A stretch of DNA of 64,000 nt from Boswellia sacra (lineage: Eukaryota > Streptophyta > Magnoliopsida > Sapindales > Burseraceae). Shown here piece by piece: positions 11,685-23,005 of the stretch. The notes beneath the pieces were generated by a model, which was not told where the DNA came from, did not search any database, and saw only the letters and a list, made by a program, of their open reading frames with translations. Location: the NCBI GenBank assembly GCA_013180625.2, contig SNVD02013809.1, positions 1 through 64,000 on the forward strand, written 5' to 3'. Made by a program: the position numbers and the translations under genes. Every line of letters starts with the position of its first letter. Positions within the stretch are counted from its first letter, which is position 1.

Positions 11685-12122
11685 CGTCAGGCTGAGGACG
11701 TTAAACCAAGCGCTTATTGGGAGGCAACCCAATGTTTTTGAAATATAAATAAAAGAGACAAAGAAAAGAAGGTAGTATTGATCATTTTTTGTGTTTCGAG
11801 GAGATTCCTCTCATGGGCTATTATAATTGATCAGGTTTTATCTCTCTTTGCCATTTGTCTTATTTGCTTTGTTGTTTGTTTTTTTACTTTCATTTGCTCT
11901 TGTGTTTTTATTTCTTTTATGTGTCTCTATTTTCTTTTCTTTTCGTTTCTTTTCTTGTGTTTTATTTGATTATTCCGTGCTTCGAGTTCAATTGTGCAAC
12001 AGCTTGAGGAAACATTCAAACGGGAATTGAAGCCATTGTTCGAAGGTTTTGAAACGTGCATATCTGGGAGAAGAACAAACTCAATCGCATTATCGGTAAT
12101 ATCTCTCCTTTTCTTCTCTTCA
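11685..12122 (+). other. Post-pol spacer of copy B
   Basis: Contains the AGCGCTTATTGGGAGGCAAC block (about 11709) shared with copy A, then a long T-rich run leading to the accessory ORF. No coding sequence is supported here. Confidence 0.65.
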
Positions 12123-12676
12123 ATGGATGCTGATATCTTTCTATCGAACCTTCGTAAATATTCCCTTCACTTCCTCAAAATGCTGTGTTTAAAATTTATA
12201 AAGTACGGATGACTAGACTTTGGGCATTGATGCTCCTAAATGTGCTTGCTGATATCCGATGGCTTATCGAAGCCAAGGTGAGATTGTCCGGTGAGCCGGA
12301 CATTAATCTCGCAAAATACATGCCTGGTCTAGGAAAGAGCTACTACGCCAAGAGGCGAAGAGCGAAAAGGTTACAAGTATGTTATAAATGTGCTAGATGG
12401 AATTGTAACCAGACTTGTCGTTCGTTAGGTTTTGCGTCCAGGAATAGAGAAGATAAACTTTCATTTATTAAGAATGGTTTGAGTAATGAGTCGCTGGATA
12501 ATGTTTTGTTAACTCTCGAGTCACATTCTTGTGGACTTGTTCAGCGTGAATTGCTTAATCTATGGACACAATTTCGTGATGAATTGCAGTGTTATAGTCT
12601 AGGGAATCTAACTAAAAATGACCCTGTTTGCCAGTTTATAAGAAAACTGGATGGGAAGCAAATCCCCGACTCATAG
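12123..12676 (+). pseudogene. Accessory Cys-rich ORF of unknown function in Athila copy B
   Basis: ATG at 12123 (MDADIFLSNLRK) is shared with copy A. One missing T near 12160 shifts the frame; the main frame continues from about 12185 to TAG at 12676. The protein, about 185 aa, is basic, with PGLGKSYYAKRRRAKRL followed by a cysteine cluster CYKCARWNCNQTCRSLG, then an acidic-to-neutral tail (SHSCGLVQRELLNLW). I do not recognise the family. The basic patch beside four closely spaced cysteines could suggest a small metal- or nucleic-acid-binding protein, which is inference. It lies in sense orientation between pol and the LOG gene. Copy A has lost all but its first 30 or so codons. Confidence 0.6.
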
Positions 12677-12902
12677 AAGGCGTTTCAGCCGTTACTGGAC
12701 GTAAAACCAGAGGAAGATGTGAGCCACAATCACAACTACTTGTATATTTGAATGTGTGTTGTTGTTGTAGAATTTTTTTTGTTTCGTTTGATCTGATTAT
12801 CAATGTTGTTTTTGTGTTGTTGTTGTTTGTTGATTTTGTTTGTTTTAATTTTAAGTTTTCTTTTTGACAAACCATATGACTACCCTATGGCATAAGTACA
12901 TG

Positions 12903-13140
12903 TGGGAGACAAGTGTGGAGGTTTTGTCAACCTCCACCGAAAGTATATCTCTACTTTTCATGCTTCACGTGGGACACAAGTGTGGGGGTTTTGTCAACCC
13001 CCGCCGAAAGTGTATCTCTATTTTCCATGCTTCACATAGGAGACAAGTGTGTAGGTTTTGTCAAACCTCGCCGAAAGCATATCTCATTTTTTCAAATCTT
13101 GGGGCGATAAATCTGCATCGAGCAACCCCCACCGAAAGTA
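12903..13140 (+). repeat. 67-bp tandem array of hairpin-forming units
   Basis: Three units start at about 12903, 12970 and 13037, with a degenerate fourth from about 13100. Each contains a stem around the loop TTGTC: GTGGAGGTT/AACCTCCAC in unit 1, GTGGGGGTT/AACCCCCGC in unit 2, and a shorter AGGTTT/AAACCT stem in unit 3. The conserved box CCGAAAG follows each hairpin. It lies between the accessory ORF and the LOG gene. Confidence 0.85.
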
Positions 13141-13281
13141 TGTCCCATGTGTCAAAATTTGAGAGTTTTATGGGTGTATATATACATTCTGCATATTTTC
13201 ATATGTCATTCCATAACCTGTCTTGCAATTGAAAAGCATAATATATAACGTGTCTTACACAAGATTAGAGCACTTGTAGAA

Positions 13282-13931
13282 ATGGAGAAAACACCAATTC
13301 GGCGATTCCGCAATATATGCGTATTTTGCGGATCGCAATTTGGTAAAGATGGAGAGTTTACCACAGCAGCTCTTGATCTTGGTAGGACATTAGCTGCGAG
13401 GGGTATTAATTTGATTTATGGATGGGGTAGTCTTGGTTTAATGGGGTGTGTGTCAACAGCTGCATCCCTAGGAGGGAGCAAAGTTCTCGGCATTATCCCT
13501 AAACCATTAGCTGTACGAGATATCGTAGGCAACACAATCGGGAAGAGTTACAGGTCTCTAGTATGCATGAGCGTATTGCACATATGGTTGTTAAGTCCGA
13601 TGCATTTATATCTTTGCCGGGTGGTTATGGTACATTAGAGGAGATATTTCAAATCACCTCTTGGGCACAGCTAAACATCCATCGGAAACCCATTGGTTTG
13701 TTAAATGTTAATATTTTTTTTGATGGTTTGTTGTCCTTTCTTGATCAAGCTGTAGAAAAAAATTTCATCTCACCGTCAGCAAGGCAAATGCTGGTTACAG
13801 CTTCAACTGCAGGAGAGGTAATTGACAAACTACAAGAATTCGTCTATTCACCTGATCCAACAATGGCTCAGATAAATTGGTTTGGAGAAGGCAACAAAAG
13901 GCGTCAACTGGATTTAACCCTCCATCTGTAA
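13282..13931 (+). pseudogene. LOG-like: Captured LOG-like cytokinin phosphoribohydrolase (copy B)
   Basis: This copy keeps the 5' end: ATG 13282, MEKTPIRRFRNICVFCGSQ, where VFCGS is the LOG N-terminal strand. Next come DLGRTLAARG, GWGSLGLMG (the second Gly of the usual GGG is Trp), SKVLGIIPKPL, MHERI and PGGYGTLEE, and the tail RRQLDLTLHL to TAA 13929-13931. One G missing from the run near 13541 shifts the frame once; copy A has the full run there. At the C-run near 13690 this copy is in frame and copy A is not. It is intronless and about 216 codons long, normal for LOG. The product would act in the cytosol on cytokinin nucleotides. The motif match is strong; activity is doubtful because of the frameshift and the Gly-to-Trp change. 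Confidence 0.9.
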
Positions 13932-15995
13932 TCTCTATTTGCTTGTTTGCTTCGTTTTTGTTTGCTTTCTTTTTAGTGTATTTATTTGAGATTTTTCATG
14001 TCGTTCCTTTTGAGCTTTTTCAGGTTATTTCTTTCGTCCCAGGTAATATTTTCTAATCTCGGTTTTTTACTGCTGTAGTGGTGGACTTAAAAGTTCAGTT
14101 CTTTGACAGCCTATCTGAGCGCTTCAATCCATGAATAGTTTACAAGGTAAAGGACTGGGCATACACACGTGATGCGTGTATAATAGCTTTTGGTGTATAC
14201 AGAGCAACACAATTGGCATAACCTCACCTGGGGTCATTTCTATTTTAGATCATTGTCTGGTTGATCATACACCCTCTTGTGTGTATGTTTAGTGCTGACA
14301 TTCTACATGTTCATGTGCGGAGTGAGAGTTGTTAATATCGTCGATTGCTAATGGGGAGTCTGTTGGATAACAGTTGGAGTTAAAAAAAACAATTGTGGAA
14401 AAACCTGAGAATGTCAGAATATGGGGTTTTCTTAACTCTTGAAACGCATTCTCTCTCAATAAATCTGTAGTTTGTTTATTTCATGTTGTTTGAAGTGGCT
14501 TGTTTCTTGTTTTGTTCTTTCATAATAAAGGTATATAGGCTGGAAACCTTAAGTCTGCGGGCTACTGGTCCTAAGGATTGTTGAAATATACAATCTTGAC
14601 TCAGGTGTAACAATGCCACGTACCTCTTTTCTTGCATTTTGTGTGTCGCTGATAAGATAATGATTGAATTAAGAATAACTCTTGGAAAATGATAAATGAT
14701 GCATGGTTCTGTGTGCTTGAAATGTCTATTGGTTTTCGCTTTGCTTTTGATTCCTTGCGCAACATTGAGCACTGAGCTATTATCACTGAGTTATTTGTTC
14801 ACTTAGATAAAGTTTATGTAATTTAAATGTTTCTTCAGATTTCAATGAATTCTAGAACTTGTTTGATGGTCACTCGAGGCGAAATCCTAGACTGTGCAAC
14901 TTGGGGAAATGATTTAGGCCATCTTTGGACCGTTTGAGCCTTAATAGCCAACCTTGACTGAAATTGATCCCTAGTTACCCTTTGAGCCTTTGTAAGCCTT
15001 TTTCTTTGTTAACTCACTAAAAGATTTCCTAACCTCAAATGAATTTATTCCAAACAGTTTATCCCTTACCTATGAGCATGTAGATCGTTCACAATTAAAT
15101 TTTGAGCTATGTTATGGTTTTGGGAAGTTAGAGGAGGTTGGGATGTGTCATGAGCAATACAAGTGAGTTCTATTGTGTTTAAAAAAAAAGAAAAACAGAA
15201 AAAAAAAACCAATCTGTACTAATCATCCACGTACTTACACATTGAGGACAATGTGTTGTTTAAGTGTGGGGGAGGGGAAGTGTAATAAAAAAGAAGAAAA
15301 AAAGAAAAAAAAGAAAAAAAGAACAAAAGAAGAAGAATAAGAGATCTATACCCTTAAGTATTCTTAAAAAGAATGAAACAACAAAGTGTGGGGGTGTAGT
15401 TTTCTTTTGCTTTCTACAAAAAAAAAAAAAAGAGATTGAGTGTTCTAAATAAGTTTTGGGGGAGTAACCTGGTGATTTGAAATAAAGTTGTGTTATAGGG
15501 TTAAGCTCTACATAGTCTTGAATGATTTATGTGTTTGTGGGTGATTTGAGCCAAATTATTATCCTTTATCATACCTTCACACAAGCCAAACGTTACAAGC
15601 TTAATAAAGTCCTACTTGATCCTTGGTGTTGTGCATGTCTACATTAGTGGAGAGTGACTTGACAAGCAGGCCTATGGAGTTCATTTATACACACATCTTC
15701 ACTATTAAATATGATTCATTTTTATGCATAAACTCATCCGGGTTACAAGTGATTAGGTGAGAATGGCTCTACACACACACACTGGATGAATTGAAGTAGA
15801 GCGAAACTAATCTTTGTAATGAGATTGTTGATCAAGTGCATTGTTTTGAAGTTTTCCTTGGGTTATAATTAAGTACAATCTTTGAGGCCTATTTGCAAGA
15901 TAAAGCATTTGTGTGTTTAATTTTTTTTGTTGATTCTGTTTCGGTTTAGTTTTATTTCATATTGTCGTAGTTGCTCGAGGACTAGCAAAGTCTAA
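13932..15995 (+). other. 3' noncoding region of Athila copy B
   Basis: About 2 kb without a convincing ORF. The segment at about 15237-15275 (ACATTGAGGACAATGTG, then AAGTGTGGGGG) resembles the block typical of the 3' region of Athila elements. A-rich and purine-rich runs lie at 15181-15210 and 15280-15340, with further GTGTGGGGG repeats near 15385. A palindrome-like ACACACGTGATGCGTGT sits at about 14163. Confidence 0.65.
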
Positions 15996-16008
15996 GTGTG
16001 GGGGAATT
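15996..16008 (+). other. Polypurine tract before LTR 3
   Basis: GTGTGGGGGAATT immediately precedes the LTR TG. It is the expected primer for plus-strand DNA synthesis. Confidence 0.85.
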
Positions 16009-17432
16009 TGATAAGTGTCTATTTATATATCATTTTCATATCAATTCGTCCATGTTTCTTTGCTATATTCCTTGGTATTTTTATGTTTTTGTGTGGTTTT
16101 TGATGTTTATAGGAGTTTTGGAGGAACTTACACAAATTTGGAGTAAAACCCTTCATTTTTACCTCTTCTAGTCAGTGATCTTCTCGGATTTAATTGTATT
16201 GATATACAATGAACCCGATGACATGTTATATACCGTTGGAAAGCTCTCGAAGTCTTTTTTCTGGAGAAATTTACGGTTTATAAATCCATTCAGTGTACCA
16301 AAAGTTGTAATCAAAACAGTGTGAGATGTATAGAAATATAATTCCACAAGCACTGTAGCATATATAATACGGGGCACTGTAGCAATTCACTGTAGCAGAG
16401 TATTTAAACACATTTTAGGGTTTTATTTTCATAACTTGAAGAGGGGAAAACGTTGGAGGAGGCTGCATTTCTGGATTTCTCTCATCCCTTGGAGTTCTTG
16501 AAGGAGAAAGAAGATTTTGAAAGAGGAGGAACTACAATTCCAAGAAGATTCATTTACAAAGAAGATTTTCAAAGAATTTGCTAAGTTCTTTCTTTCCTTT
16601 TCAATTCTGGAATTTCTCTGTATTGTATTTGTTATTCTGATTGAATATGTGTAACTAAATCTGAATTGGTTGAGGGTGATTTCAAAGCCCTTGATATGGT
16701 TTTGTGAGTTGATTGTGTAAGAAATTGTTATCCAATTCTCTACTTGAAGTTGCTTGTATTTTTCCATATCTAATGCTTATGATTGCTTACTGATTGTATT
16801 TGGAATGGCCAACTGAATATAATCTGTTGTTGTCTATTGCTAGATTATAAATCTTGATCCGTAATTGTCATGAATTTCCAATCATTAGTAGCAAAATTGT
16901 GATCAGAGATTGCAATTGGAAAATACAACCTATGTTAAATAATCCGAACTTGTGTGATTATTGCTTAGATCAACCTATCTTTCTCATCGTAATGCTTCTA
17001 TTGAATTAAACTTAGAGAGCTTGTTCTAGGTTGTTTAATGGATAGAGATTAAATAAAGAGCTTGTTTTATTTAACACCAAATTAAGGAAAGATTGGGATA
17101 ACAGAGCTTGTTGTTATCTACGGTTGATAACTTCAATGCTGTAATTGGATTACAATTCAATGTTAATTCACAAATTCATATCGTGTGGCAGAGAAAGAAC
17201 CCTTAACCAAGTGTCTCTCATTGAATTTTCAATTCATTTAATATTGTGTTGTGTTATTCTTTATTTGCCTTCGTATTCAATTTAATTAATCATTCAACAA
17301 AACCCCCCATATTTAGTTTATTGTTGCTGAAAAATAACAAATTTAATTAGAATCAATCCTCGTGGGAACGATATCTCACTCATCACTTTATTACTTGTGC
17401 GACTAGTATACTTGCTAGTTTCGAACGCATCA
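16009..17432 (+). repeat. LTR 3 of Athila complex (3' LTR of copy B)
   Basis: Complete LTR, TGATAAG to CATCA, about 1.42 kb, with the CACTGTAGCA motifs and TATTTAAA (near 16401). It shares the longer mid-LTR purine stretch with LTR 1. The next five bases (AGTAT) match neither the bases before LTR 1 (AGCCG) nor those before LTR 2 (GTAAT), so no target duplication is visible. Confidence 0.93.
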
Positions 17433-18480
17433 AGTATGCACGAAGGTTCATCGCGTATCTACTCGGTTTGATGCTTTTTGTGAATGCATCGAACACCACC
17501 TTCTCGACTCTACTTTCATCCCTCCAAGATCTTGATTAAGTGAGGACTTTTGACTGGGGCCATGCTGCTCTCGACCAGTTGTATTTCGATTTACACCGTG
17601 CTTGTTGAGATGTTACTGCGATTACCGATTTTGTTTCACTTCTTGAGGTAATTCCCTTTCTCTTCTACACCTTTATGTTTTGTTATATAAATTCTATCTC
17701 TGATTTTGTCTTGTTTATAATAGATTTGGACCTATGATATAGGCATCATACCTTCCAACTTCCTACTTGTTAGGACTTTTCTTTCCTACGGATGAAGAGG
17801 TGGGCTACACACCGTGTAAAGCTCAAGAGATCTCATGAGTTGGACTTCTTCCATGATTACATCCACACGATGACCTAGGACAAGGTGAAAACATTACAGT
17901 TAGTATTTCATTTACATCATCATCTCACCATATTTCTAATTCTTTGTAGATTCATTTTGAGTAGTGGGGGCCTGAGGAGGGCTGGTCAACTGTTATGAGG
18001 GTCGCCTTCCCATTTATCTACTATCACATTCTTCTACTATACATGGACAACATGATGTGGTATTTGGGTGATTGCATCTGGGATTGGTTTGAAGGCCCAT
18101 AGCGTCATCCGATTCCTCCTTCTCCACCAATTCCTATGATAGACATAGTTGAGTTGGCTATAGAGCCTAATTTGTCAGATTACACGGTTGGAATTCACTT
18201 GAGCGAGGTTGAGTTCCTAGTGATGACAATTTCTTATGCTAAGTGAGCTCGAGCCACATTATTGTATACTAGACTAGGTTAATCTGTTGATGAGACTCCT
18301 CGCCCTCCTGTTAGTTCCAGTTGTCTTGGTAGCTCTTTTGCCCATCGTGAGAAGAGATCAAGAGTTTCTTCTTCTGGTACTGGTATATCTGCCTCTTTTT
18401 CTAATACTATTGAATAGCCACGTCTGCCTCTAGCCCCTATAATTGCTCCAACCATTCTAGCTGGTCATGTGATTGGTGAC
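17433..18480 (+). pseudogene. Plant mobile domain (aminotransferase-like) pseudogene
   Basis: Reading from 17436, YARRFIAYLLGLMLFVNAS then, after a stop, FDWGHAALDQLYFDLHRAC matches the plant mobile domain found in MAIN/MAIL proteins and in some transposons. The pattern is a helix with YLLG, then a WG-A-L--LY motif. Later weak segments include IWTYDIG (about 17727) and CIWDWFEGP (about 18076). Stops and frameshifts are frequent. The 5' part is cut by LTR 3 and the 3' end by the copia LTR at 18557. It could be a dead host gene or part of an old transposon. Confidence 0.6.
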
Positions 18481-18556
18481 CTTCAAGCTTAACCCAACCA
18501 TTCTAGCTGGTCATGGGATGCCAGTGGACAGATTAGCAGTTATGTGATCACTGAGG

Positions 18557-20391
18557 TGTTGACCCAGGTATGGCAACCCAAGAGGGGGGGTGAATTGGGT
18601 TTTTATTTATAAAAACGGATTTAGAAAACTTTTCTTGAAAGATCAAAATTATTTAAATCTTTCTTTAAGAACAAAGGTGAAGAAGATGAAAATATAATGC
18701 AATCAAGAGAATGCCAATAAAGAACAATCACAAGTGCAAGTAAATATAAAGAGGATAGGGATAGAGAGAGTGCAAACTCAATTTATGTGGTTCGGCAAAC
18801 CTTGCCTACGTCCACGGGCTCCTAGCTCCACGAGCTAAGCTTTCCACTAAGTTGTAGAATTCTTTACAACTTGCTTGATGAACAACCTCACCAAGACTTT
18901 ATCTTCTAACTCTTGATAACACCACACCAAGAGTTCTTCTTGATGAACAACCTCACCCAGGCAACTTCCTTCAACCCTTGATAACACCACACCAAGAGTT
19001 CTTCTTGATGAACAACCTCACCTAGGCAACTTTCCTCAACTCTTGATAACACCACACCAAGAGTTCTTCTTGATGAACAACCTCACCAAGGCAACTTTTT
19101 TCAACTCTTGATAACACCACACCAAGAGTTCTTCTTGATGAACAACCTCACCAAGGAAAGAGTTCTCTCAAGGATAACTTTTATCCTTTACAAGAAGATC
19201 CCACTCTCACCACAATACAAGAACAAAGAAAATTTTTACAACAAAAGTACAACTCTCTTCAAAGAGTAGATAAAGAATATAAAAGCTCTCTAGACTTGAT
19301 ATTTCTCTTGTTTTTTGCTTGATAGATGCTTCTCTTACTCTTCTTGTTCTTTTTGAATGCATGGAGAGGGGCTCCTTTTATAGGCAAATGGGATGAACTT
19401 AATCAAGTGAAGACACCAACTCCAAATTTTCTGCCCATCATAAAAACTGTAATTTTGTCTGCCATTTTTGTTAATGTTCCGTTTGAAATTTGAAAATATG
19501 CAAAACATAAAAGATTTGTACATTTGAATAAGCTTTCCAACGCATTAAGAATCAAGTCATTTGGATATCTGTAGCTCAAGATATGGCCAAAACACCATTC
19601 GGTGCTCATGTGACTTGATTTTTTTTTCTTGTGTCAGTCCACCAAATTGAATGATAATTCTGTCAGCCTTCCGTTTGAAATTTGAATTTCTTCAAAACAT
19701 AAAAATCTGAATATTTGAATAAGATTTCCAAAACATTAAGAATAAAAGCATTTGGATATCTCTATCTTAAGATATGGCCAAAACACCATTCGGTGCTCAT
19801 GTGAGTTGATTTTTCTTCTCTGTGTCAGTCCACCGAATTGCATGTCAATTATGTCAGCCTTCCATTTGAAATTTGAATTTCTTCAAAACATATGAAATGT
19901 TCTTCATTAAGTCATATTTCCAATGCCATAATAATCAAGTCATTTTGATTTTTATAGCTCAAGATATGTCCAACGGAGTATTCGGTGCTCATGTCAGCTG
20001 CTTCCATTTGTCTTTCAACTTGCATGATGATTTGGACAACTTTGCACTTTAAATTTGAATTTCATTAAAACATATGAAATGTTATAAATTGAGTAAGCTT
20101 TCCAAAGTCTCAAGAATCATGTAATTTGGGTATTTGTAGAGAAATATATGACCAATTGATTAAACATTACTCATGTGTCACATTCCTTGAATCAAACCTT
20201 GTTCTTAAACTTTGGTGCCTTTAACATGTAGTCTTCTCCTTAACTTCAACACTTCATTTTAATAAGCCTCTTCTTGATTTTATAATTATTTCAATAATCT
20301 TACTCTTGCACATAAATAATTATGTTAATAAATCTCAATGAATCAATGTGTATTGTTATCATCAAAATTACATGTAGCCTTAGGGCTAACA
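18557..20391 (-). repeat. SIRE-like copia LTR a (3' LTR of copy C)
   Basis: Begins TGTTGACCCAGG and ends GGGCTAACA, about 1.84 kb. It contains a 65-bp tandem repeat (about 18895-19165, four to five units) and a longer diverged repeat of about 180 bp (19440-20170) with the recurring AACACCATTCGGTGCTCATG. The polypurine tract lies to its right on the minus strand (GGGGGAGAT at 20392-20400), so this is the 3' LTR of a minus-strand element. Confidence 0.9.
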
Positions 20392-21959
20392 ATCTCCCCC
20401 TTTTTGATGATGACAAACCATTGATTGCTTTAAAATAATATCTAAATCAAGAATGAAAATAAAATCAACAATAAGCAAAAAGAATGGCACTTGTTATGAA
20501 TATAAGCAATCCAACTATTTCTCCCCCTTTTATTATCATCAAAAAGATGTAATCAAATTAACTACTCCCCCTAAATATATTCTCCCCCTTAACATATGCT
20601 ACCATTCAGAGATTATCATATAAAAAAAAATGTTAAGACATATCCAACATGCCTAATTCTCTTCTAATTATGCAAAAATATCTTGACTAAGGGGTTTAGT
20701 CATATTTAGGTCTAGGGACTAATTCCCAAACTTGATTTCTCTCAAATTGGTTCAATTCTTCTTGCATAGCCAAAATCCAACTTTCGTCATTTTCGACTTC
20801 TTTAAAGATTTTGGTTCAAATTGAGAGACAAAAGCAAATGAATTAAAAAGTTCTTAAAAGAAGATCTAGTTTTTCATACCTTGTGAATGGTTCACCAATA
20901 ATAAGTGATCTTTAGGTTGAGCTTTTGCATACCTCCATTTTCCTTTGGTATTCTTGGAAATCATTTAACTTCCCCAAGCTTTTTCTTGTTTGAGAAGTTG
21001 TTATATTCATCTTGGCTCGTTTCAATCCAAGCCTTGATTCCTTGTATTTGCCTTTCCTACCTCAACAAATATCATCACTAAATTCTTTGAAAGTAAATAA
21101 CCTTAGTTTAATTAACTTCAACATGCATATGATTCTTCAATAGTAAGAGTCTTTTTGTTAAAAACTCTATATGCTTTACTATGGTTAGAGTAGCCAACAA
21201 AAATTCCAACATCGGCTTTTGCATCAAATTTTCAAAGGTTATCCTTGGTGTTTAAAATAAAACATTTACATCCAAAAACTTTAAAAAATCCAATGTTGGG
21301 TTTTCTTCCTTTCCAAATTTCATAAGGACTTTTCTTTATTAAAGCTCTAATATGGACCTCTATTGATTATAAAGCATCGTATTAACCAACTTCGGCCCAA
21401 AAATATTTTGACAAATTATTTTCAAGTAACATGGTCCTAGTCGTTTCTTGGATAGTCCTATTTTTCCTCTCAACAACACCATTTTGTTGTGGAGTTCTAG
21501 GCGTGAAAAAATTATGTTCAAAATCATTTTTAGAAATTTTTGAAATTGTGTCCATGCTAGCATTACCTAATCTTCTATGCCATAACGAAGCATCATGATT
21601 AAGAAGGAAACAATTTTCAATATGATCATTAACATCAATATCAATTGTTTAAATATTACCACATCTATTACCAACAAATAATGTCTTATTGTTACTAACA
21701 TCCTTAATCACACATCTATTATACTCAAAAGTAACAAAATATCCCTTATAACACAATTGAGTAATGCTAATCAAATCATGTTTTAAACCATGAACAAGCA
21801 AAACATCTTTAATAATAGGTAAAGAAGGGTTACCAATATCACCATGTCCGATTACCCTTCATTTGGCATTATCACCGAAGATCACATATCCTCCTTTCTT
21901 CATGATTAATCTTGAGAACTTTGAGGCATCTCCGGTCATATGCCTTGAGCATCCACTAT
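20392..21959 (-). pseudogene. Copia pol remnant (copy C)
   Basis: Minus-strand pol with large deletions. The RNase H tail near 20640-20708 is followed directly by the RT N-terminus at about 20709, so almost all RT and RNase H (about 1.35 kb compared with copy D) is gone. The integrase C-terminal region is recognisable at about 21120-21480 but the catalytic core is missing: SSPR-type sequence at 21490 joins the GAG-pre-integrase segment at 21530 across a short shared CATTTTT. It cannot encode RT or integrase. Confidence 0.8.
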
Positions 21960-23005
21960 CTAAGTACCACTTGTGTTTTCCACTCCTTTGTCTCTACAAT
22001 CAACATTCAAGGAGTAACTTTTTGGTACCCAAATGTTCTTGGGTCCTTGGGGGTTAGTTATGATACTTTTTGGAACCCATATTTGTTTCAAATTAGGATT
22101 TCTCTTAATATAGCAAGAATGCACTTTGTGTCCTTTTCTTCTACAATCATTACATGAATGATTAGGATTATTCCTAGAAGATGCATAAACAAAATAATTT
22201 TTAAAATACTTTTGATTTTTATGAGTTTTATACACTATCCCTCTTTTATCAAAAACACACATTTGGTTTTGTAACATAGAATTCAAATTTTTTGTGCTTT
22301 TTGTAAAACTATCAACAATATTTCTTAAGTCATTATTTTCCTTTTTCAAAATAACATTTTCTTTCTCTAATTTATCAAAATCCTTTTGTTTTAAAATCTC
22401 ATTTTCAGTTTTTAAAAAATGTATTTGACTTTCCAAACTTTCAAAATCTTTTTGCTTTAAAATTTCATTTTCATTTTCTAAAGCTTCATTTATTTCTACC
22501 AACTCTTCTAATTGAGATAACATGATTTTTGACTTCTTTTTGAAAGCATTGATTTTCGAATTTTGTTTATCAACTTGCACATGTAAATTTTGGAATGCTT
22601 CAAGTAATTCATCATATGAAAGCTTAGGATCATAGTTTAGAATACTTACCTCATCTTCACTTAAAGCCATGAAGCACATGTTTGCCACTTCACAATTTTC
22701 TTCTTCATTCTCCTTTAATATGATTTCATGAGTTATAAGAGAACCTATAAGTTCTTCTAATGGTAGTTTGGTGAGGTCCTTTGCTTCTTGAATTGCCGTC
22801 ACCTTTGGCTCCCAAGATTTTGGTAGACACCTAAGAATCTTTCTCACCATTTCAACATTAGAATAAGATTTACCAAGAAATTTCAAACCATTGACAATAT
22901 CCATAAATCTAGTAAACATTTCAGAAATTGATTCGTCCGATTTCATCTTAAAAAGCTCATAACTATGAACTAGCATACTAATTTTAGATTCTTTAACTTG
23001 ACTAG
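21960..23005 (-). pseudogene. Copia gag (copy C), zinc knuckle deleted
   Basis: A 350-codon open frame runs on the minus strand. The capsid-like part reads SQVKESKISMLVHSYELFKM and SYSNVEMVRKILRCLP. A clean in-frame deletion joins LKENEE to NCEVANMCFMALSEDE, removing the Lys-rich stretch and CCHC knuckle present in copy D at about 38390. A coiled coil follows (two ENEILKQKDF repeats), and a second Cys/His cluster CNDCRRKGHKVHSC (CX2CX4HX4C). The gag N-terminus is cut exactly at the LTR start at 23006; the apparent start codon lies in the LTR and is spurious. Confidence 0.85.

Noticed and set aside
12864..13232. 122-codon open frame over the 67-bp hairpin array
   Set aside because: The frame follows the tandem repeat and shifts register between units, because the unit length is not divisible by three. 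There is no coding signal.
15264..15452. Lys-rich open frame
   Set aside because: It is a translation of purine-rich low-complexity sequence in the Athila 3' region.
19335..19609. Recurring minus-strand frames in copia LTRs (also 33455-33771, 34261-34521, 39840-40260)
   Set aside because: These are shadows of the LTR's diverged internal repeat, with no conserved start or length.
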